From Prorocentrum cordatum (lineage: Eukaryota; Sar; Dinophyceae; Prorocentrales; Prorocentraceae): DNA of 64,000 bases. The DNA lies in NCBI GenBank assembly GCA_963575745.1, contig CAUYUJ010014327.1, positions 612,916-676,915 on the forward strand. The letters run 5' to 3'. The notes beneath the pieces are model-generated. The model was not told the DNA's origin, ran no database searches, and was given only the letters and a program-made list of their open reading frames with translations. The translations under genes and the position numbers were made by a program. Positions 20,651-31,862 of this stretch are shown piece after piece. How positions within the stretch are numbered: position 1 is the stretch's first letter; each line of letters starts with the position of its first letter.

Positions 20651-20920
20651 TAGTTAACCCACGGGAGCCTCCCATACAGTACGGGCCCGACCACAAGAAA
20701 CCTTCCACAAGAAACCCATCCCTGAGGCCCCAGGACGTCCATTGATGTGTTGAGTGGGAACGTCGCGCTTTCCATAGCAAAACCATCGAAGCCCAAAAAA
20801 CCAAGGGCACCCTGGAGGCAAGCAGGGTGTTTCTTGGCATGGGCTTCCACTGTACCATCTTGCTGGCTGGCTCTCGCGAATTGACGTTGGTCGACGCTGA
20901 ACGACGCTATATCGACGCGA

Positions 20921-21020
20921 ATCGAGGCTACATCGACGCTGCATCGGGGCTATCTCATCGGCTGCCAGACGCCAAACGACCCTAGTGCACTCCAAGGACG
21001 GGATTGCGAGGGTACACAAG
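20921..21020. repeat. 100-bp direct repeat, copy 2
   Basis: See copy 1. Preceded by additional CGACGCT words (20891-20920). Confidence 0.85.
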
Positions 21021-21670
21021 GCAACCCTGATTTGCTACCGCCTGGCGTCGCAGTTTTGCCACAACCGGCAAGTTTACCTTGTTTCGGGCCCGGGGCCCTC
21101 ACGGATCGATTCGGCTCGCAAAACGCCGCGGAGAGATGGGGTCCAGGACTCAGGTCAACTTTGTGTTAACGGTGTCGGATCTCAGCGAGGCTCAGCTCCA
21201 CCTCTCCTGCTGGAGCAAGGCTTCATATTCTCACTGCCGGGGCCCTCGATCTTCTCCCACACACCGTTGGTCACTCCTCCCTGGGGCCCGAAATCGGGTT
21301 TGATGATCCAGGCTACGAGTAGGCTTAGGTACCCATCGGCCTTTGACGGCTTTCTGCGGTCTTCCCTGGTGGTCGCTGGTGGTCTTTCGCGGCGTATGGC
21401 GGTCTTCGGCGCGAAAGCTGGACGGCTGCGTTCACGAAGGGTCCCATGATCCGTGGTCGAGCACCTAGCAAAAAGAAGGGTGAGGGGGACGGTGAAGGCC
21501 GGGTGTTGCCAGAAGTGCACCTGGCCCCAGGTGCTTCCAGGACTTCCAGGGAGCCTCACACGGGCCTCCAGAGCACCCCTCACGAGGCCTCGAGGACCCC
21601 AGGGGGTCCAAACATTTGGCGAAAAGCTGGGGGCACCTGGGACCAGGGGCACCTTCACAACAAGGGCTCC
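21021..21670. other. no gene seen
   Basis: GC-rich mixed sequence; frames compositional. Confidence 0.4.
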
Positions 21671-21671
21671 C

Positions 21672-21832
21672 TCGAGGGCGCGAAGTTATTCGCGCTTCGC
21701 GCTTCGCGGTCCTCGTTCCTTCTCCCCCTCCTCCTCGTCCTCCTATTCTCCCTTTGGGAGGGCGGCGCGAGAGCGCGAAGTTATTCGCGCTTCGCGCTTC
21801 GCGCAGCGCGAAGCGCGAAGTTGGGAGCCCTA
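21672..21832. repeat. duplicated TTATTCGCGCTTCGCG block with perfect hairpin
   Basis: GCGCGAAGTTATTCGCGC followed by TTCGCG repeats occurs twice (about 21679 and 21773). The second copy ends in a perfect 14-bp stem with a 3-base loop: CTTCGCGCTTCGCG at 21790-21803 against 21807-21820. Confidence 0.75.
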
Positions 21833-22114
21833 GTCACAAGCACCCGAGCAGGCGGCGTCCACGAATCTGCTGTGCGCAGCTGCTCTTCTCGGCACCTCCC
21901 GGCGCCCAGGAGGCGCCCCGTGCCTCGGCAGGTGGCCGCGAGACTGGCAGCCAGCGGCGGCTGCTGCCCCAATGCGGGCAGGGATCACGTCCCCCTCCGC
22001 AGGAGGCGAGACCGACGAGGCGCTCGCCGGGATCCTGGCACGCGGCGGCCATGGAGACTTTGGCTTGCCTACGCTTGCCATGTTTACCCTGAATAGATCG
22101 AAAATGCCGGGAAT

Positions 22115-22205
22115 CACCCCCCCCCTCCTCCTCCTCCTTCTCCTCCTCCTCCTTCTCCTCCTCTTCCTCCTCCTCCTTCTCCTGCTCCTCCTCCCACCCT
22201 TCCCG
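22115..22205. repeat. CTC/CTT pyrimidine repeat
   Basis: (CTCCTC)n with CTT; Leu-rich frame is a shadow. Confidence 0.9.
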
Positions 22206-22699
22206 CCAGTCCTCGTCACCGCTTTCTCCCTCGTCCATTTCACCCCTCCCCCTCCCCCCTCCCAACACCTACGACTCAGACATCCAGCCGACGAACATTA
22301 CGACGACGACGACGACAATGTCGAGAACGACGGCGACGATCTCTTGACATCGTGCTTAGCTATTTCACGCGTTGCAGCAGGGAACTACGCGTAAATTTGA
22401 GCGCTCCCCCCCTTCCCCTTGGAGCCCGAAAAAAATGGACAACATACCATAACCCCTCTCCTCGCATACTTGTGTTGCTCTGAAGGGGCCCAGGAATACG
22501 CAAACAAATGCATGCACACAATGCACACCTATACAGACTGCCAGGATGCCACGGAGTGGGCGTGTCCCCAGGTCCTTTGCCTCATCCCCAGGTCTCAGTC
22601 CTCAATCCTGAGGAGTCTATAAGCAACCCGGAGCCCAAATTGCCACCAAACGTTCGGGACTTGCCGCCGTTCCCCTGGGCTCCCCCGAGTCTCCGCGCA

Positions 22700-24049
22700 T
22701 GACTCGCTCGGGCCCGAGAGGCTTATCAGACGGACCAAGAGAGCCCCAAAAGGCTCCCGAGACGGTCCGATAGGGCCCCGAGACGCTCCCAGATCGCCCC
22801 AGGACGCCTACGACTGCCCCAAGATGGCCCAAGAGGCCGCCAAGAGGGCCCAAGAGGCCTCCAAAAGGCATCCCAAGAGGGCCCCAGAAAGCCCAAATTA
22901 TCGATGTTCCGTCACTCGATGTTTGAAGGATTCTGGCGGTGTCGCCATTTCGGCTTCCCGACGCTCGCAGACGGCCCTAGAGGCCCCCAAGACCGCCCGA
23001 AGACGGCCTAAGAGGCCTCTGAGAGGGCTCCCAGACGGCCCAAGAGGCGCCGAAAAAAAAACCCAAGAGGGCACCTAGAAGGCCCCGAAATGCACCCAAA
23101 AGAAGAAGAAGAAGAAGAAGAAGAAACAGCAACACAAACCGAAAACCCGAGCCTTCCGCCCCACGAAACCCCTAGGAGACCCCAAGAGGCGCCCAGAAAA
23201 AAAGCCCCAAGAGGCCCCCAAACGGCCCCTACGAGGCGCCCAAACTGCCTCCGAGAGGCCCCCGAGAAGCCTCCCGCAAAATCCCAACGAACATCCAACA
23301 AGCTTCATACCCACATCCCAGGCACGGTGGCGGGATGGGCCGAAGACCATTAGACAATCCGCCGCCCCCTGTCGATTCATCGCAGGGGTGCCTGGCGTGC
23401 TTGACCCTTTCGGTTTTGGTTTTGGTTCTCTTTCCAAAAGAACTCTCCCAATGGGTTTCGGCCCGTCCCGCCACCGTGCCGTTCGCTCGGGACATCCTCA
23501 AAAAATCGCGAGGATGGCCCAATACGTTCGGGACATCCTCAAAAAACTCTCCCAATACCGCCAACTCCACGAAAAATCCTCCCTGAAACGGCCGTTTCGC
23601 TCGGGACATCCTCAACAAAAACGCGAAGATGGCCCAAGATGGCCTCCAAGTTCGCCCACAAGACGACCTCCAAGACGGCCCAAGAGAGTCCAAGACGGCC
23701 CAAGACGGCCCAAGAGGCCCCCCAGAGGCCTCCCAGACGGCCCAAGAGGCCTCCGAGAGGTCCTCCAGGAGGGCCCGAAGAGGCCCAAAGCCTTTATTGT
23801 CCGTAGGTGTTTGAAGGATTTGGGAATTTGCTTCTTCTCGGCATTCCGACGGCTCAAGACGGCCCAAGAGGCCCCCAAGATCGCCCAAGAGGCCCTCAAG
23901 AGGGTCCCATGACGGCCCAAGTGGCCTCCAAGACGGCCCCCAGAGGGCCCCAAGACGGCCCAAGAGGCCTCCAAGACGCCCCCCAGAGGGCCCCAAGACG
24001 GCCCAAGAGGCCTCCAAGACGCCCAAGATGGCCTCCAAGACACGCCCAC
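22700..24049. repeat. dispersed GGCCCAAGA-type repeat array
   Basis: Imperfect units such as GGCCCAAGAGGCCTCCAAGA and ACGGCCCAAGACGGCCC, with a less repetitive core (GTGTTTGAAGGATTTGGG ... TTCCGACGGC) near 22905 and 23800 and the GGTGCCTGGCGTGC block near 23390. Gly/Leu/Trp-rich minus-strand and Lys/Pro/Gln-rich plus-strand frames are shadows. Related arrays occur at 27.5, 30.2, 46.4, 48.2-53.7 and 60.9 kb. Confidence 0.85.
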
Positions 24050-24088
24050 GTGTTCCCCGAAGGCTTTCCAAACCGATTCGGGGAACAC
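24050..24088. repeat. hairpin A of the composite repeat
   Basis: GTGTTCCCCGAA, a 15-base loop, then TTCGGGGAACAC: a perfect 12-bp stem. Identical arms occur at 50184-50222 and, with one change, at 51951-51989. Followed by CCGATAGCTTGGCAGG and ACGTTCGGCCACATAGGCGC. Confidence 0.85.
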
Positions 24089-24359
24089 ATGGTCCGATAG
24101 CTTGGCAGGTCTGGCCTCAACGTTCGGCCACATAGGCGCTTCCACAAAGGCAGGGCGATAGAGACTTCAATACTGCCTAGATTTTCGCCTTCCCCTCCAC
24201 TTCCCATATTTTCCCATACCTTCAAGGGAATCTGCGTTTACGTGCGTCTGACCCTACGTTTCCCTTCTGATCCTCGGAGGGTGCCAGCGAGGCACCTCCC
24301 CAGGTGCACCCACTCCCTGCGCCGACCGGTGCCCCCGCGGGCCTCGCGAGGGGTGCCTA

Positions 24360-24570
24360 TTGAGGCGGGTGGTAGAAGAGGAGGAGGAGGAGGAGGAGGA
24401 GGAGGAGGAGAAGGAGGAGGAGGAGAGGAGGAGGAGGAGGAGGGGGAGGAGGGGGATGGCGGAGGAGGAGGAGGAGGGAGGAGGAGGAGGAGGAGGAGGA
24501 GGAGGAGGAGGGAGGAGGAGGAGGAGAAGGAGGAGGAGGAGGAGGAGTAGGAGGAGGAGGAGGAGGAGTG
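24360..24570. repeat. GGA purine repeat
   Basis: (GGAGGA)n. Confidence 0.9.
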
Positions 24571-25136
24571 GGGGCAGACTTCACAGGGCCCTAGACAAGG
24601 CCTTCTTGGAGCCAGGCGGAGCCCAGAAGGAGCCCGCAGGGGCCCCTGTAGGGCCCTTTCCATCACCCCCCCAGCTAGGTCACCCACCCCTTGCCACCCG
24701 CCCGACCAGAGGCCGTGTGGACAGCCGGGCCAGGGACACCTTTTTGGCAGCACCCGGCTCCTCTTCGCGGCTCCTGGCAAACTGGCGCGACGAGAGGAAG
24801 CGGGCCTTACGGTAAAGATGGCACGGCGACCTGACGCGGTGGCTTGCGCGGACCGTCGGCGCGGCACGCCACGCTGCACACGAAGGCGCTCACGCGCGAC
24901 CTTGCGCGGGAAGCTCACGCGCGAAATCGGCGCAGACGGCCCCGTTTTCTGTCTGTGTCGCTGGACTGGCACGACGGAGACTGGTCGTGAGGGACACGGA
25001 TCCTGGACACCGGTGGGGGTCTCTCCCTGGGCCCCTGTTGTCGTCCCGGGCCCGTCTCCTTCGGCCCCAGGGCCAGTGGCGAGGGCCCACGGGAAGCCAA
25101 AGCGTGAGAAGTGATGATTCGGGGGGACGAAAACTT

Positions 25137-25342
25137 GGACGTCCGAAATGGGTACGGAAAGAATGGGTACAATGCCCAACAGCAGTTCCTGTCCATTCTG
25201 AACAGGGCTCGCTGTCGGTGTCGCCGTGGCATGTGTCCATTTGAGACAGAAGGCCGCCTGCCCAACAGCGGCCGCTGATGCTTGGGACAACATTTGCTGT
25301 TGAGCATTGTACCCCTTCTTTCCGTACCCACTTCGGGCATCC
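25137..25342. mobile_element. MITE-like element with long terminal inverted repeats
   Basis: Arms 25137-25182 and 25297-25342 are inverted repeats of about 46 bp with few mismatches (shared GGGTACGGAAAGAA and GGTACAATGC). Pairing continues inward through CAACAGCA. Total about 206 bp, no ORF. A target duplication was not identified. Confidence 0.7.
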
Positions 25343-26367
25343 AGAGAAAAGCGAGGAAAGGACCGGCTCGGGCAGGGATCTCGTCGCCCTACACCGGCCC
25401 TCTACAGGCCCCCGAGAGCGAGACCGCACGAGGCGGGGACCGGGCGGGGCGCCCGGGCCCCGCGCGGCGAGGAGTACGGGCGAGGGTGGGTCGACGCTCC
25501 ACCCTACAGTCGGGGCGTTGACCTTAAGGAACCCTAAATGAGGAACGAGGCCCCTTTTCTCCATAAGTTAAACTCCGATCTCCCATCGAGAACACAAGGA
25601 GAACGCCTGGGGCAAGCTGTGAAACAATTGAGGAACACGGGGCCCCTCCCCAACGAACAGGGTTCCTTCGTCAGCGACCCGACTGTACAGCCGGGCCTGG
25701 GCCGGAAGAGCCTCCCGCAGGAGCGTGGGGGCCCTCCGTCGGCCACAACGCACGGAGCGGCCAAGGGCACCCTCCCCGGGGTGCACGGGAACGTCCAACA
25801 GAAGCACGAAGCACACGGACCTGGGGGCGCCCGCCCGAAGCGACCTCGGTCTCGTGCCTCGGTCCGACTGCAGGGCCCTATAGGGACAGCCGCCTCCCCT
25901 GCAGGGTTGCCCCTGAGATCACCCACGGACCCCCTCCCCTCCGGAGCCCCCCGTTCTTCACATGCCCGTCGTTCGGGAGAACTGGGGAGACACACGAGGC
26001 AGGAAGGCGTTCACACTGGGTTGGGCCTCCGCCCGCCGCCTCGAGAGGATGGAGGAGGGAACACCAAACACGTGAAACGTACGTTGGTCACCTCAGAAGG
26101 ACCAAACACGTGAACATCATTTCTCTGAGGTCCACGCGGGCTTCTTGGATCGGCGCGGGGCCCACACTCTCTGGCGCGCGGGGCCCAACGGCAGCTCAGG
26201 ATCTGTCCCTGGGCCCCTCATGGGGCTCAAACGCACCAGCTCCCCTAGCTGCGCCCAGCCGTGGCGACGATGGGTCCCCCCGAAGGCCAACTACCGTTGC
26301 CTCAACTCGCCCTTCCCTGATACCCACTCGATACTCATGGCGGGGCGAGGCTTCTAGGGCAACCAAT
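25343..26367. other. no confident gene
   Basis: GC-rich mixed sequence without supported exons. Confidence 0.4.
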
Positions 26368-26513
26368 AGGTACTGATACCGCTATTCACTCCCCGGACCT
26401 CTCCTGGGGTGCGCTCCCACCAAAGTTTCGAGGCGACTCCAGCGATGGCGACGACGGCCTCCAAGGAGGCCCGACGAGGCGACAACGAGGCAGTGGGAGC
26501 GGTATCGGTACCT
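26368..26513. repeat. inverted repeat, 16-bp arms
   Basis: AGGTACTGATACCGCT at 26368-26383 and AGCGGTATCGGTACCT at 26498-26513 (15 of 16 paired). The left arm and the following CTCCTGGGGTGCG text recur near 32307-32347, so this is a dispersed element. Confidence 0.5.
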
Positions 26514-27540
26514 TTTCCTCCTCCGAGCTTCCAGCGCCGCCTTTCGCAGGCAAAACGCAAATTCGTATCCGCGACCTGGCGGGCCGGGCCCCCTGGGCCG
26601 CGACCCCGCGGATACGGGGCGTTTTTGTCACGGATGCCCCGCACGCGTGTATCCGCGGGATCGCGCCCCGGAATCCAGGCCGCGAGGGCGCGGATTTGGA
26701 TACGCTCGCCGCTCCTGCCCCCTGGTTCTCGGGTCTCAGCTCGGCCGCCCGCTGTGGACGATCTGGGCACCCCTGGAACGCCCGCGGCGAGGCGCAGCCG
26801 CTGGACGGCATCCAGAGGCTGGAGAGCCGCCGAGAAGCAGCGAAGGCGCCCACAAACCTGCAACCTCGAACCTCCCCGCGTTCGCCGCTTGCGAGCCTTG
26901 TCGAAGGCGCCGTGGGTGGGCCGGCACAGGCCCAGGCCCATCACCCACGGGGCGCGCGGCCCCCCCGCGCGCGAGGGGCGCGCGGCGCTTGCGCAGGCGC
27001 GCGGCTCGAGAGGGGGCCAAACGCGCGGGGACGGCGCGGGCGGCGGCGGCCGCCACAAATGGCCCGCCAGCAGGAGTCGAGGCGGCTCAAGAAGCAGGCC
27101 CCCAGGATCGCCCCAAGACTGCAGGGCCCAAAGGCACGCCCCCAGAGGGCCCAACAAGAGGCGCGGGGCGCGGCCACCCGACGCGCGGGGCGTGGTCGCC
27201 GCGCGCGCGCGCGGGGGCAGCTCGGGGAGGCTCTGCGCGGGGAAGGCGCGGGCGGTGGCGGCGGCTGCTCAGGCCCGCCGGCGTGCGAAGAGATCGAGGC
27301 GGCAAAAGAGTCAGGAGGCAACTCCTGGGAGGTCTTCGCCGGAACGGTTAAGGCCCAATAGGCCCGACGAAAGGGCCACTTAGCCGGATCAGGCCGGATT
27401 AAGCCTGGTTTAAGAAAATCGCAAAATAATATACGGGGTTAAGCTGGACTAAGCGGGATTGTAAGCGGGATTCAGCCAGACTCGGTCGGCCAGTTTTCGA
27501 CACGGGCTCTGCCAGAGCCGAGTCTGAATTTAACCTCCCA
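26514..27540. other. no confident gene; extremely GC-rich
   Basis: Arg/Ala/Gly-rich frames in all phases reflect composition (many CGCG and GGCGGC words). Confidence 0.45.
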
Positions 27541-27800
27541 AGAGTTGCATCCTGACAAGAGGCCCCCAGGATCGCCCAAAGACGCCCGAAGAGGCCCCAC
27601 GGTAGGCCACAGTAGGCCCCGGAGACGGCCCAAGAGGGGGCCAGGAGGAGCGTACGAGGTGACGTCACCTCAAGACGACCCTCGAGAAGGCGCGCACGAA
27701 CTGACATTTCGAGCCCTCCACCTCGAGGCGGCCGAAGAGGGTCCAAAGAAGGGCTCAAGAGGGGAGCGAGAGGGCGGCGCGGGCAGCGGCGGCTGCCCAT
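27541..27800. repeat. GGCCCAAGA-type repeat block
   Basis: Short block of the dispersed array family. Confidence 0.7.
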
Positions 27801-27895
27801 GCCCGCCAGCGTGCTGGAGATATCGAGGCAGAGGTCTTCCTGCCACGCATTCTTCTGTGGTACCTCCTGGGAGCCTCCAATGTCATCTTGCTGGC

Positions 27896-28030
27896 CTTCG
27901 TGAATCGACGCCAACCGACGCTACTCGACGCTAGCAAACGCTAAACGACTCTACTCGACGCTACATCGGCATTTCTCATCGACTACCAGACGCTGGTGCA
28001 CTCTACAGCCATCTAAAGCCAGAGTTGCGA
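27896..28030. repeat. CGACGCTA-word repeat, diverged copy of 20.55/20.92 kb
   Basis: Repeated CGACGCTA words followed by CATCGGCATTTCTCATCG and CCAGACGCTGGTGCACTC, aligning with the 100-bp repeats at 20551 and 20921. Confidence 0.6.
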
Positions 28031-28740
28031 GGACAAACAGAGGATCACGTGACTTGCCACCGAAGCATTCGTCTGTCGCAAAATTGGAAGAAAAACTGTC
28101 GGAGTTCCGCTCGGATTCCTCGGATCAGCGCTGGACCTCCCCTAGCGGCGCCTCCGGCGCCGCCCCTGGCGCTCCGGGGCCCACTGCAAATCCAAAGAAC
28201 ACGCGCGAACCACCAACGAACAAATGATGCCGCGTTTTCTTTCTTCGATCTTTTCTTTCTCTCCTTTCCTTCTTTCTTCTTCTTCGATGTCCAGATGCCG
28301 CCTGCTCTGGCAATTCCCTTGCGCGTGTTCAGCCTCCTGGTCGCGATGCCCCCCCCCGCAGAAAACAAACAACGCCAGCCATGTCGGCGTGTGCGATGAG
28401 GCGTGCCGGGAAGGTCGTCCGAGGGAAACGCTCTTTGAATCGATTTGGATCCTCCTTTCTTGGAGGCCATTTTTGGGTACTCCAAACTCGACAACCCGGA
28501 AGAAATCGAACCAGGCAGTAATGCGAGGAAACGGTTTAAAAGAAAACGCCTCCCCCCTCCCCCCGGACCCCCAAAATGATTGAGTGGGGCGGACTAATAG
28601 AATTCAGCCGCCGGAAACTGTTTTTTAATCGTCCGCCCCCCGGCGTTCGCTTCACATATGACAGCCTACCCCTCCCTCCCATCCCTTACCATGGCGTAGA
28701 TCCCCTCTCTACTCGCACAGTTGGATGTCGAGCAGGGCAA
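28031..28740. other. no confident gene; shared palindrome block
   Basis: Contains GGATCAGCGCTGGACC and the palindrome GGCGCCTCCGGCGCC (28147-28161), both of which recur near 60436-60504. The rest is T/C-rich low-complexity DNA. Confidence 0.45.
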
Positions 28741-28965
28741 TGATCTCGAAAGGGTACGCGATGCATTGTAGAGCACGGCATGGCAGGGCGTTGAAGAGCA
28801 CCGCAAAGCGTTGTATGTCACAGCGTGGCGTGGCGTGGCGCAGTTCAGAATTGCATTACAAATCTTTGCAACGCAAAGCATGGCATCGCACAGCGGCCCC
28901 GAACATAACATTGCATAGCGTGGCGTTCAAGATCAAAGCGTAGCATGGCAGAGCACGACGTGGCA
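28741..28965. repeat. degenerate GCATGGC/GCGTGGC words
   Basis: Recurrent 10-12 base words (GCGTGGCGTGGCG, GCATAGCGTGGCG, GCATGGCAGAGC). Confidence 0.6.
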
Positions 28966-29077
28966 CGTTCGTCGCCACAGACGGTCCGCCTGCTTTGCCT
29001 TTCTCCGCCAGAATTCTCTTCCGCGCGCGCCGTTGCGCAATTCGAGGGGGGGCGGCCGCGGGGCGCCCGCTTCCCTT

Positions 29078-29340
29078 CCCTGACTCCGGATCCGCCCTAC
29101 TTTGGGGAAAATCGTTATTAAGTAGGGCTTGGAATTTCCGCCTTACTTTTCAAGCCCCGCTGATGCCAATTTCCGCTCTACTTTTCTGTTGTTGTTTCCG
29201 CCCTACTTCTTTGGATTTTCGCCCCATTTTATGTTGGGTGCAGAAATTTCCGCCATACTTGTTCGGCTCCTTATAGGTGGATTTCCGACGCAATTTTAAG
29301 TTGGTAAAAAAGCCAAAATAGGGCGGATCTGGAGTTAGGG
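29078..29340. mobile_element. MITE-like element with internal ATTTCCGCCCTACTT repeats
   Basis: CCCTGACTCCGGATCCGCCC at 29078-29097 is inverted at 29321-29340 (CCCTAACTCCAGATCCGCCC on the other strand), with pairing continuing into TACTTTGG. Inside are four or five degenerate copies of TTTCCGCCCTACTT, about 35-50 bp apart. No ORF. Confidence 0.65.
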
Positions 29341-29475
29341 TTGCCCGCCGAGCCGGAGAGGGGAGGAGGAAGAGGAGGAAAGGAGGAAAAGGAGGAGGAG
29401 GAGGAAGAGAAGGAGGAGGAGAGGAGGAGGGCGAGGGGGAGGCGGAGGAGGGGGAGGAGGAGGAGGACGAGCTCG
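29341..29475. repeat. GGA purine repeat
   Basis: (GGAGGA)n with GGC. Confidence 0.85.
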
Positions 29476-29884
29476 CCCTGCAAAATCACCCCGTCCACCA
29501 CCCTCGCCCCCGCGCCCTGGATCGCCACCTCGTGCCCCCCCCCCCCCCCTGGCCTTCCAGGCAACCCAGAACTGTCAGCCCCCCGTCTGCCTGCCCTGCC
29601 CCCCCGCTATTGCGGGGGCGAGGAGGCCCGCGAAACCATTTTTTTAATCGTCCGCCCCAAAAAGTTTTTTGAATCGTTTCCTTGCATTAGTCGACTCGAA
29701 GGTAAACAACGTCACTTTGATTCCCTCGCCCCCGCTCCTCGCCCTCGCCTTCCTCCTTATGCCATCATCCCCCCGTTCATTTTCACATTTGCCTCCCCCC
29801 CCCGCCCCGTCCTGATGCTCCCCCCATCGTCCTCCCTACCCCTATCCTCCGCCCTCCTTCCTCTCTCGCTTTCTCGTCTCTACA

Positions 29885-30030
29885 CCCCGTCCCAAAATCA
29901 TTGGATTTCGGATTTGCCCGGTCGCGATCAGTAACGATCGATCGAAATTCCAAGTCGGTCGCGACCGATCGCGACCAATTCCCAAATCGGTCACGACCCA
30001 TTTTGAAGCACGTCGGTCGCAAACGATACC
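29885..30030. repeat. GTCGCGACC / CGATC short-unit repeat
   Basis: Degenerate 10-13 bp words (GGTCGCGACCGATCGCGACC), partly self-complementary. Confidence 0.6.
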
Positions 30031-30179
30031 GGAATCCCACCAACCCTTAGGGCGAAAATGGTCTAGCGAGTTCTCTTTTTCCTCTTCCAAGAGTTCGGTC
30101 CTTCCTCTTCCCAGAACCCCTTTCGTTTCTGGGAGGGGTACCCTCCCCCTCCCTTCCCGCGAGCCGCGAGCTGTCAGGG

Positions 30180-30650
30180 CGCCCGAGATGGCCCAAGATG
30201 GCTCCAACTCAGATGCTCCAAAATGGCCCCCAACACGGCTCAAGATAGCTGACCATGAATCGGGGTAGCTTCCGGCACACCACCAAGAGGCCAAGATGGC
30301 CCCAAGAGTTGGCGGAGTCCTCTCAAGACTCTCCCAATGGAGCCAAAGTCTTTCAAGAACCGGAGAAACTTAACTGATGTATGACTTTTCGCCTTTCGTT
30401 TCCGATGAAACTTTTGAAGCCCTCCGCAGCGCCCAAGAGCTGCCCAGGAACGCCCGAAAAGGCGATTTTGATGGCCCCAGCGGGGGGACGCAAAACAGGG
30501 ATCAAAGAGGCGCTGCAGGGCCCCCAGAAGGACCCCAAGCGAACCCCAAGAGGGCCCCAAGACTCCACAAAAGACCCCCAAGAGCAAGAGGACCCCCAAA
30601 TCCCCCAAAAGAAACCCAAGAGGGCTCCGAAAGGAGACTTTGAAGGCTCC
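30180..30650. repeat. GGCCCAAGA-type repeat block
   Basis: Another member of the dispersed array family, with CCCCAAGAGGGCC words. Confidence 0.7.
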
Positions 30651-30830
30651 GGTCTTGAAACACACGGCGGAGGCGCCGGTGATTAGCGCCGATGGCCTGC
30701 CGACTGCAAGAGGGCGACGGGCGCGACGCAAACGGCGCCGCTCCAGCGGAGGGGGACATCAGAGCCTCTGAGACAGTCAACCCCTATAATAAGGATGCGC
30801 GATAAGGATGCAAGGGCCTTGGAGGGACAC

Positions 30831-30923
30831 GTTAACGATTTTCGAACAAGGCTGGCCAGCGAAAGTCGCCAAGGATGGGCCGAAGGGGCAGGGATGCAAA
30901 GGTACCCTTGGGAAGATTGTCCA
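30831..30923 (-). CDS. short ORF downstream of a relict SL
   Basis: MDNLPKGTFASLPLRPILGD followed by FRWPALFENR and stop. Ordinary amino-acid composition and position just after the relict SL suggest the 5' end of a retroposed mRNA. Too short to identify; may be only a fragment. Confidence 0.3.
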
Positions 30924-30956
30924 TGTTTACTGTGCGGTTTGACTGTATAGGGGGCG

Positions 30957-30978
30957 GTTGGGCAGAAATGGCTACGGA
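30957..30978 (-). other. relict spliced leader, minus strand
   Basis: On the minus strand the 22 bases start TCCGTAGCCATTT (13 bases exact) and then CTGCCCAA, matching the DinoSL at 18 of 22 positions. About 35 bases downstream is an ATG opening a 30-codon frame (MDNLPKGTFASLPLRPILGD). Confidence 0.6.
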
Positions 30979-31134
30979 TAGGAGAAAAAAAGAGGCGGGG
31001 GAAAGAAGCGCCTCAGCTGGCGGGCGATGCCGGCATGGACAGGCTACACACAAGAAGGGGAACAGAGGGTGAGGAGCGGAAGAAGCAGGCGGAAAGAGTT
31101 TATCCTTCTCCCTCTGCCTCCCGCCCCGTCAACT

Positions 31135-31800
31135 ACAACGTCATAGGACGACGACCACAACGACGACGATGACGGCGACGGTGAAGGCGACGGCGACGGC
31201 GACGGCGGCGGCGGCGAAAGCGACGGCGACGGCGACGGCGGCGACGGCGACGGCGGCGGACGACGCACTTCGGAAACTCCATTGGGGGGGTGCTGCGTAC
31301 GACCGCGGTAGTCAACGACGACGACGACGAGGGGGAGGACGACGAGGAGGACGAGCGGGACGAGGAAGACGAGGACGAGGACGACGACACACTGTAGACT
31401 ACGGCAACGACGACGATGATGACGACGGCGGCGACGACGACGACGACGACGGCGGCGACGGACGACGACGAGCTGCGGACGCGCTAGTTGCAATCGGCGA
31501 CGACGACGACAACGACGACGACCACGACGCTCTGCGAATGTCCTATGGGCGGTGGGGGGGCTGCGCATGCCCGCTGTAGTCGTCGACGAAACGGCGACGA
31601 CGACGACAACGAGCACGAGCACGAGCACGAGCACGAAAACGAAACCGACGACCGACGACGACGGTTAGGCCTGCCGCGGTCGACGACGCCGACGGCAACG
31701 ACGACGACGTCAATAACGCGACGACGACGGCGGCGACGACGACGCACTGCGGATGCCCCATGAGTGGGGGGGCTGCGTAGGCCAGGCCCGCTGTACTCGA

Positions 31801-31855
<55 letters not shown>

Positions 31856-31862
31856 TGTGGCA
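31135..31862. repeat. GAC/GGC trinucleotide arrays
   Basis: Imperfect (GACGACGAC)n and (GGCGAC)n, ending in a pure GAC run at about 31800-31855. Confidence 0.9.

Noticed and set aside
26409-27383. Arg/Ala-rich 324-codon ORF
   Set aside because: All frames are open because of extreme GC content; no motif or codon bias favours one.
28462-28485. GGCCATTTTTGGGTACTC resembling the spliced leader
   Set aside because: Broken match without TCCGTA and no gene downstream.
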